Assembly (NCBI GenBank): GCA_002427815.1
Contig: DIZF01000042.1
Location: 1 to 9,702 of the forward strand
Source of the DNA: Ramlibacter tataouinensis
GTDB lineage: Bacteria > Pseudomonadota > Gammaproteobacteria > Burkholderiales > Burkholderiaceae_C
DNA length: 9,702 nucleotides
Direction: 5' to 3'
In this document: one piece after another, positions 6,462 to 9,702 of the stretch
Layout of the letters: each line of letters begins with the position of its first letter
Position numbering within the stretch: position 1 is the first letter of the stretch
Program-made: the position numbers and the translations under genes
Notes under the pieces: model-generated
Told to the model about the DNA's origin: nothing
Databases searched by the model: none
The model's input: only the letters and a program-made list of their open reading frames with translations

Positions 6462-7870
6462 TACGCGCGATTGTCCGCCAGCGGCAGCCGGACGGTGGTA
6501 TCCAGGCCTTCGATATGCCCGTGCGCCACGCGGTTTTCCAGGCCGATGGTTCCGCCCAGCGCCGACACGATCTCGTGGCAGATGGCCAGTCCCAGGCCGG
6601 AGCCGGTGCGTGCGTTGCCGGCGGAAAAGGGCTGGAACAGCCGGGCGTGCAGCTCGGCCGGGATGCCCGGCCCGCTGTCGGTCAGGGTGAGGGCCACCGA
6701 GTTCGCGTCCCTGACGAGCTGCACGGACAGGGGGCCGCCGGCCGGGGTGTGGCGGATGGCGTTGTGCAGCAGGTTGCGCGTGAGTTCCCGCAGCATCCAC
6801 TCGTGCGCCCGCACCAGCGCGGGCACGGTGGCGATCTCGAAGTCAAGGTCCTTCTCGGCGATCAGCGGCGAGAGCTCCAGCGCCATCGAACGGACCACTT
6901 CGGCCATGTCGATCGGGCCGGCATCGGGCTGTTGGCGCAGCTGCTCGACCTTGGCCAGGGCCAGCATCTGGTTGGCCAGAACCGTGGCCCGGTCGACCGT
7001 GTCATTGATTTCCAGCAAGGCCTGACGCGATTCCAGGTCGCCATGGAGGGCGGACTGCACCTGGGTCTTGAGCACGGCCAGCGGCGTGCGCAACTGGTGG
7101 GCCGTGTCGCGCACGAAGCGTTTTTGGTTGGCCAGCAGATGGGCGAGGCGCGACATCACCTGATTGGTGGCATCGACCAGGGGCAGCAACTCGCGCGGCG
7201 CGTCGGGTGCGCTGATCGGCTTCAGGTCGCCCTCGGTGCGGGCCTGGAGCTGGGCGCTCAGGCGGCGCACCGGACGCACGGCGCGCTGGACCACGACCGC
7301 GGCCACCAGGGCGATCACGGCCACCAGCAGCGCCTGGCGCCAGAGGGTGTCAACCAGGATCTGCCGGGCCAGGGTTCGGCGCAGTTCCAGAGTCTCGGCC
7401 ACCTGCACCACGGCCATGCCGCGTCCCGTCTGGCTGACCACCGGCTGCAGCAGGACGGCCACCCGCACGTTTTCGTCATGCACCCGGTCGTCGTAGAAAT
7501 CGACCAGTGCGGCGTAAGGCGGGCGCTGCGGCAGGGTGCCGCGCCAGAACGGCAGTTCGGCAAAGCCCGAGACCATCTCCCCGCTGAGGCTGGAGACGCG
7601 GTAAAAAAGGCGGCTGCGGTTGTCGGCTTCGAAAGCTTCCAGTGCCGAATAGGGCACCGTCGCGCGCAGCCGGGACAGCTCGTCGTAGCCTTCCACGTCG
7701 AGCTGTTCGCCGATGACCTTGGCAGAAGCCAGCAGGGTGCGGTCGTAGGCGGTGTTCACCGCGGCGAGCGCGTCCGAGTAGAGGCTCATGGTGTTGATCA
7801 GGATCAGACCTATTACCGGGAGCAGGATTCCCATCAGCAGGTAGCGGCGCAAGGACATGGGATGTTTCAT
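6461..7870 (-). CDS. tctE: TctE-like two-component sensor histidine kinase
   Basis: This inner-membrane kinase senses an extracytoplasmic signal and phosphorylates the TctD-like regulator encoded just before it. In 469 aa the visible layout is: a membrane helix near residues 9-28, a periplasmic domain of about 145 residues resembling the 2CSK_N sensor domain of TctE-type kinases, a second helix (about 178-195, LLVAVIALVAAVVV), a HAMP-like linker, and the dimerisation/phosphoacceptor box DTAHQLRTPL with H258. The ATP-binding domain follows, with N-box LLHNAIRH, G1 DSGPGIP and G2 GSGLGLAI. All catalytic motifs are intact. The start at 7870 overlaps the tctD stop as ATGA, with AAGGA just upstream; a second ATG four codons on (7858) is a possible alternative. 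Known TctE homologues respond to citrate or tricarboxylates; the ligand here is inferred only from family and from the neighbouring tctC. Confidence 0.93.
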   Translation of the reverse strand: MKHPMSLRRYLLMGILLPVIGLILINTMSLYSDALAAVNTAYDRTLLASAKVIGEQLDVEGYDELSRLRATVPYSALEAFEADNRSRLFYRVSSLSGEMVSGFAELPFWRGTLPQRPPYAALVDFYDDRVHDENVRVAVLLQPVVSQTGRGMAVVQVAETLELRRTLARQILVDTLWRQALLVAVIALVAAVVVQRAVRPVRRLSAQLQARTEGDLKPISAPDAPRELLPLVDATNQVMSRLAHLLANQKRFVRDTAHQLRTPLAVLKTQVQSALHGDLESRQALLEINDTVDRATVLANQMLALAKVEQLRQQPDAGPIDMAEVVRSMALELSPLIAEKDLDFEIATVPALVRAHEWMLRELTRNLLHNAIRHTPAGGPLSVQLVRDANSVALTLTDSGPGIPAELHARLFQPFSAGNARTGSGLGLAICHEIVSALGGTIGLENRVAHGHIEGLDTTVRLPLADNRA

Positions 7871-8544
7871 GCGTCCTTGAGCAGATAGCCCAGGCCCCGC
7901 AGCGTCATCAGCACGGCCCCGGTGTGCGCCAGTTTCTTGCGCAGGCGATAGACCACCACCTCGATCGCCTCGTACTGGACGTCGTCTGCGCCCGGAAACA
8001 CCAGTTCGAACAGCCTTTCCTTGGACAGGGCGTGGCCGGGACGGGCCATCAGGGCCTGCAGCAGCGCCGCCTCCCGGGGCGTGAGTTCCAGCACCTCGTC
8101 GCGAAAATAGACCGCGCCGCTGTCGCGTTCATGGCGCAACTCGCCGACCCGCAGCGGCGCCGCCTCGGACTGGCCCGCCGCATCGCCGCGGCGCCGGCCC
8201 AGCGCATGCAGCCGCGCCACCAGCTCGTCGAGATCGAAGGGCTTGGGCAGGTAATCGTCGGCCCCGGTATTGAGGCCGATCACGCGGTCGCCGACGGTGC
8301 CGCGGGCGGTGAGAATGAGTACCGGGGTGGCCAGCCCGCTGCGCCGGGCCTGCTCCAGAACCTGCAGTCCGTCCAGTCCCGGCAGGGTCAGATCCAGCAC
8401 CACCACATCGGGTGATCCGGCTTGCCATGCCCCCAGCGCGCGCAGGCCGTCGTCACAGCTGTCCACCTGCATCCCGCGCCGGCCGAGTGCGCGCTGCAGC
8501 GTGGTGCGCATGGTGGGATCGTCTTCGACCAGCAGGACTTTCAT
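7867..8544 (-). CDS. tctD: TctD-like response regulator, OmpR/PhoB family
   Basis: This cytoplasmic transcription factor is activated by the overlapping TctE kinase. The 225-aa protein has an N-terminal receiver domain with the acidic pair D8/D9, phosphoacceptor D51 (VVVLDLTLPGLDG), T79 and K101 (DDYLPKPF). A C-terminal winged helix of the OmpR type includes LTPREAALLQALM and EVVVYRLRKKL. All residues needed for phosphorylation are present. The ATG at 8544 begins MKVLLVEDD, the usual family start. It has only a weak ribosome-binding site, and GTG three codons upstream is an alternative. The frame stays open far upstream, but that part is antisense to tctC and is not coding. It is divergent from tctC, its most likely target, across 130 nt. 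Confidence 0.93.
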   Translation of the reverse strand: MKVLLVEDDPTMRTTLQRALGRRGMQVDSCDDGLRALGAWQAGSPDVVVLDLTLPGLDGLQVLEQARRSGLATPVLILTARGTVGDRVIGLNTGADDYLPKPFDLDELVARLHALGRRRGDAAGQSEAAPLRVGELRHERDSGAVYFRDEVLELTPREAALLQALMARPGHALSKERLFELVFPGADDVQYEAIEVVVYRLRKKLAHTGAVLMTLRGLGYLLKDA

Positions 8545-8674
8545 GTTGATCACAAGGGGAGCGGCAGCGTCGTCAGGCCCGACTGTAGTAGTTTCCCCAA
8601 TCCCGCGGACAGCCGTTTGACAGGCAGGGCGCGCAAGATTCCGGCGTTCGAACCGAATCCAAAGGAGCAACAGC
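8545..8674. promoter_or_regulatory. Divergent tctD / tctC control region with candidate direct-repeat operator
   Basis: This 130-nt region must hold promoters for both the leftward tctDE-hslR operon and rightward tctC. A near-repeat, GACAGCC at 8608-8614 and GACAGGC at 8619-8625, is spaced 11 bp start to start (one helical turn), the arrangement bound by OmpR-family dimers. The second copy overlaps TTGACA (8617-8622), a perfect -35 hexamer for tctC, though no good -10 lies 16-18 bp beyond it. A perfect palindrome GTTCGAAC lies at 8646-8653. Binding by TctD is an inference from layout. Confidence 0.4.
8661..8667 (+). promoter_or_regulatory. Shine-Dalgarno sequence of tctC
   Basis: AAAGGAG lies 7 nt before the ATG at 8675. 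It is a near-consensus site that fixes the tctC start. Confidence 0.85.
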
Positions 8675-9634
8675 ATGCGTCGCGATACTTTCCTGAAATC
8701 CCTGGCCGCCTTGGCCGCCACGTCAGGCCTGCCGCTGTCGGCGCTGGCCGCCACCAACATCAAGATGATGATCCCGGCCAATCCGGGGGGCGGCTGGGAC
8801 ACCACTGGGCGGGCTCTGGGCAAGGCGCTGCAGGAGGCCAAGGTGGCCGACAGCGTCACGTATGACAACAAAGGCGGCGCCGCCGGCGCACTGGGCCTGG
8901 CCCAGTTCGTCAACAGCAGCAAGGGCGATCCCAACGCGCTGATGGTGATGGGTGCCGTGATGCTGGGCGGCATCATCACCGGCAAGCCGCCGGTCAGCCT
9001 GTCGCAGGCCACGCCCATCGCGCGCATCACCAGCGAATACAACGGTTTCGTGCTGCCCGCCAATTCGCCCTTCAAGACCATGGCCGATGTGGTCGCCCAG
9101 CTCAAGAAGGACCCGGGCAGCGTGAAATGGGGCGGCGGCTCGCGCGGTTCGACCGAGCACATCGCCGCCGCGATGATCGCGCGCGAAGTCGGTGCCGATC
9201 CGGCCAAGATCAACTACGTCGCCTTCCGGGGCGGCGGGGAAGCCATCGCGGCCATGCTGGGCGGCAATGTGACGGTGGGCGGAGGGGGGTGGAGCGAGCT
9301 CTCCGAGTACGTCAAAGCAGGCAAGTTGAAAGCCATCGCCGTCACCTCGGGCACGCGGCTGAAGGGCATCAACGTCCCGACGCTGAAAGAGCAGGGCATC
9401 AACGTGGAGATCGGCAACTGGCGCGGGGTCTACGGCGCGCCCGGCATCAGCGCCGCGCAGCGCAAGGGCCTGACCGACATGGTGCTGGCCGCACTCAAGA
9501 CCAAGTCCTGGGCCGAATCGCTGGAGAAGAACGACTGGACGCCGGCCGTGCTCACCGGCCCGGCGTTCGACAAGTTCGTAGACGACGACTTCGCCAGCCT
9601 GCGCGCCACCATGGTGAAGTCCGGCATGATCTGA
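8675..9634 (+). CDS. tctC: Tripartite tricarboxylate transporter substrate-binding protein (TctC/Bug family)
   Basis: This periplasmic receptor delivers carboxylates (citrate or related acids in characterised systems) to a TctA/TctB membrane complex. The 319-aa length is typical. The signal peptide MRRDTFLKSLAALAATSG... carries a twin arginine followed by FLK, a variant of the Tat motif with one extra residue, and probable cleavage after ALA at residue 25. The mature protein opens with IKMMIPANPGGGWDTTGRAL, the conserved Bug-family ligand loop, and ends in the usual ASLRATMVKSGMI helix. Other family-like segments are YDNKGGAAGALG and WGGGSRGSTEHI. Its neighbours are a divergent tctD/tctE pair, matching the tct arrangement of enterobacteria and Burkholderiales. 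It is followed closely by an intrinsic terminator rather than directly by tctB, so it may be made alone or in excess. Bug proteins are highly expanded in Burkholderiales and many are orphans with unknown ligands. Confidence 0.94.
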   Translation: MRRDTFLKSLAALAATSGLPLSALAATNIKMMIPANPGGGWDTTGRALGKALQEAKVADSVTYDNKGGAAGALGLAQFVNSSKGDPNALMVMGAVMLGGIITGKPPVSLSQATPIARITSEYNGFVLPANSPFKTMADVVAQLKKDPGSVKWGGGSRGSTEHIAAAMIAREVGADPAKINYVAFRGGGEAIAAMLGGNVTVGGGGWSELSEYVKAGKLKAIAVTSGTRLKGINVPTLKEQGINVEIGNWRGVYGAPGISAAQRKGLTDMVLAALKTKSWAESLEKNDWTPAVLTGPAFDKFVDDDFASLRATMVKSGMI

Positions 9635-9658
9635 AAAGCGTCCGCGGCGACAACCACG

Positions 9659-9686
9659 ACGCCCGGCAGCAGCCGGGCGTTTTCTT
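9659..9686 (+). terminator. Rho-independent terminator after tctC
   Basis: ACGCCCGGC (9659-9667) pairs perfectly with GCCGGGCGT (9672-9680) around an AGCA tetraloop, and TTTCTT follows at once. The hairpin begins 24 nt after the tctC stop. This is a textbook intrinsic terminator with a slightly interrupted U-tract. Confidence 0.9.
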
Positions 9687-9698
9687 GGTGCGCCCGGC
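9672..9698 (+). promoter_or_regulatory. Alternative hairpin that would compete with the tctC terminator
   Basis: GCCGGGCG at 9672-9679, the right arm of the terminator, is also the exact reverse complement of CGCCCGGC at 9691-9698, giving an 8-bp stem with an 11-nt loop that contains the U-tract. The two hairpins cannot form together. CGCCCGGCAG occurs twice (9660-9669 and 9691-9700), so the second arm is a direct repeat of the first. In a transcript the terminator forms first, so an antiterminator role is speculative. Confidence 0.4.
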
Positions 9699-9702
9699 AG
9701 GG

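Noticed and set aside
6462..6800. N-terminal extension of the hslR frame
   Set aside because: It reads through the tctE ATP-binding region in a different frame. The S4 protein begins naturally at MEKLRVDKW (6461).
6515..7888. 457-aa open frame on the plus strand
   Set aside because: It is antisense to tctE, whose kinase motifs are all intact in the other direction. The translation is rich in His, Gln and Gly, as expected from GC-rich antisense.
8545..9213. Long N-terminal extension of the tctD frame
   Set aside because: The receiver domain starts at MKVLLVEDD (8544). The extension is antisense to tctC and carries no domain.
1..9702. CRISPR arrays, tRNA/rRNA genes, phage or defence genes
   Set aside because: I saw no regularly spaced repeats, no tRNA-like cloverleaf or TTCRANNC box in context, and no proteins of those classes. 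Every long stretch is explained by transport, regulatory or metabolic genes.

Overview
The window looks like a piece of a high-GC (estimated by eye at about 65%) betaproteobacterial chromosome, most likely Burkholderiales. The pointers are an orphan-type tctC/Bug solute-binding protein next to TctD/TctE regulators, a 4TM/12TM fused TRAP permease with a TAXI binding protein, an Hsp15-type S4 protein, and a strong GC-rich codon bias that fills the antisense frames with spurious long ORFs. It is an ordinary metabolic and transport region. I see no rRNA, tRNA, CRISPR array, phage gene or natural insertion sequence, and nothing that clearly amounts to a new biological system.

Left edge (1-221): bases 1-57 are not genomic. 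They match an Illumina P5/i5/Nextera transposase adapter with a few errors. After about 100 nt of unassigned sequence comes a 19-codon open frame that reads as the N-terminus of an acetate kinase. It stops exactly at the start codon of the next gene.

218-2614 (+): a full-length phosphoketolase (xfp), which makes acetyl phosphate from xylulose-5-P or fructose-6-P. It converges on the next block across a 58-nt gap that holds an inverted repeat.

2673-5901 (-): a TAXI-type TRAP transporter. The periplasmic binding protein (4948-5901) is transcribed first, then a perfect 9-bp hairpin, then the fused permease (2673-4880).

6045-8544 (-): three tightly overlapping genes, tctD (response regulator), tctE (sensor kinase) and hslR (Hsp15-like S4 RNA-binding protein). 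The tctD/tctE junction is an ATGA overlap and the tctE/hslR junction is TAATG. This suggests one translationally coupled operon, and the TAXI-TRAP genes follow on the same strand 143 nt later.

8675-9634 (+): tctC, a tripartite tricarboxylate transporter (TTT) binding protein, divergent from tctD. A short intergenic region contains a candidate direct-repeat operator. A strong intrinsic terminator follows tctC, and the base of a second, competing hairpin reaches almost to the right edge. tctB/tctA may lie beyond the window.

Working model (inference): TctD/TctE sense an external organic acid and control tctC, and possibly the neighbouring TAXI-TRAP importer. Xfp is a separate central-carbon gene whose expected partner, acetate kinase, is seen only as a 5' remnant.
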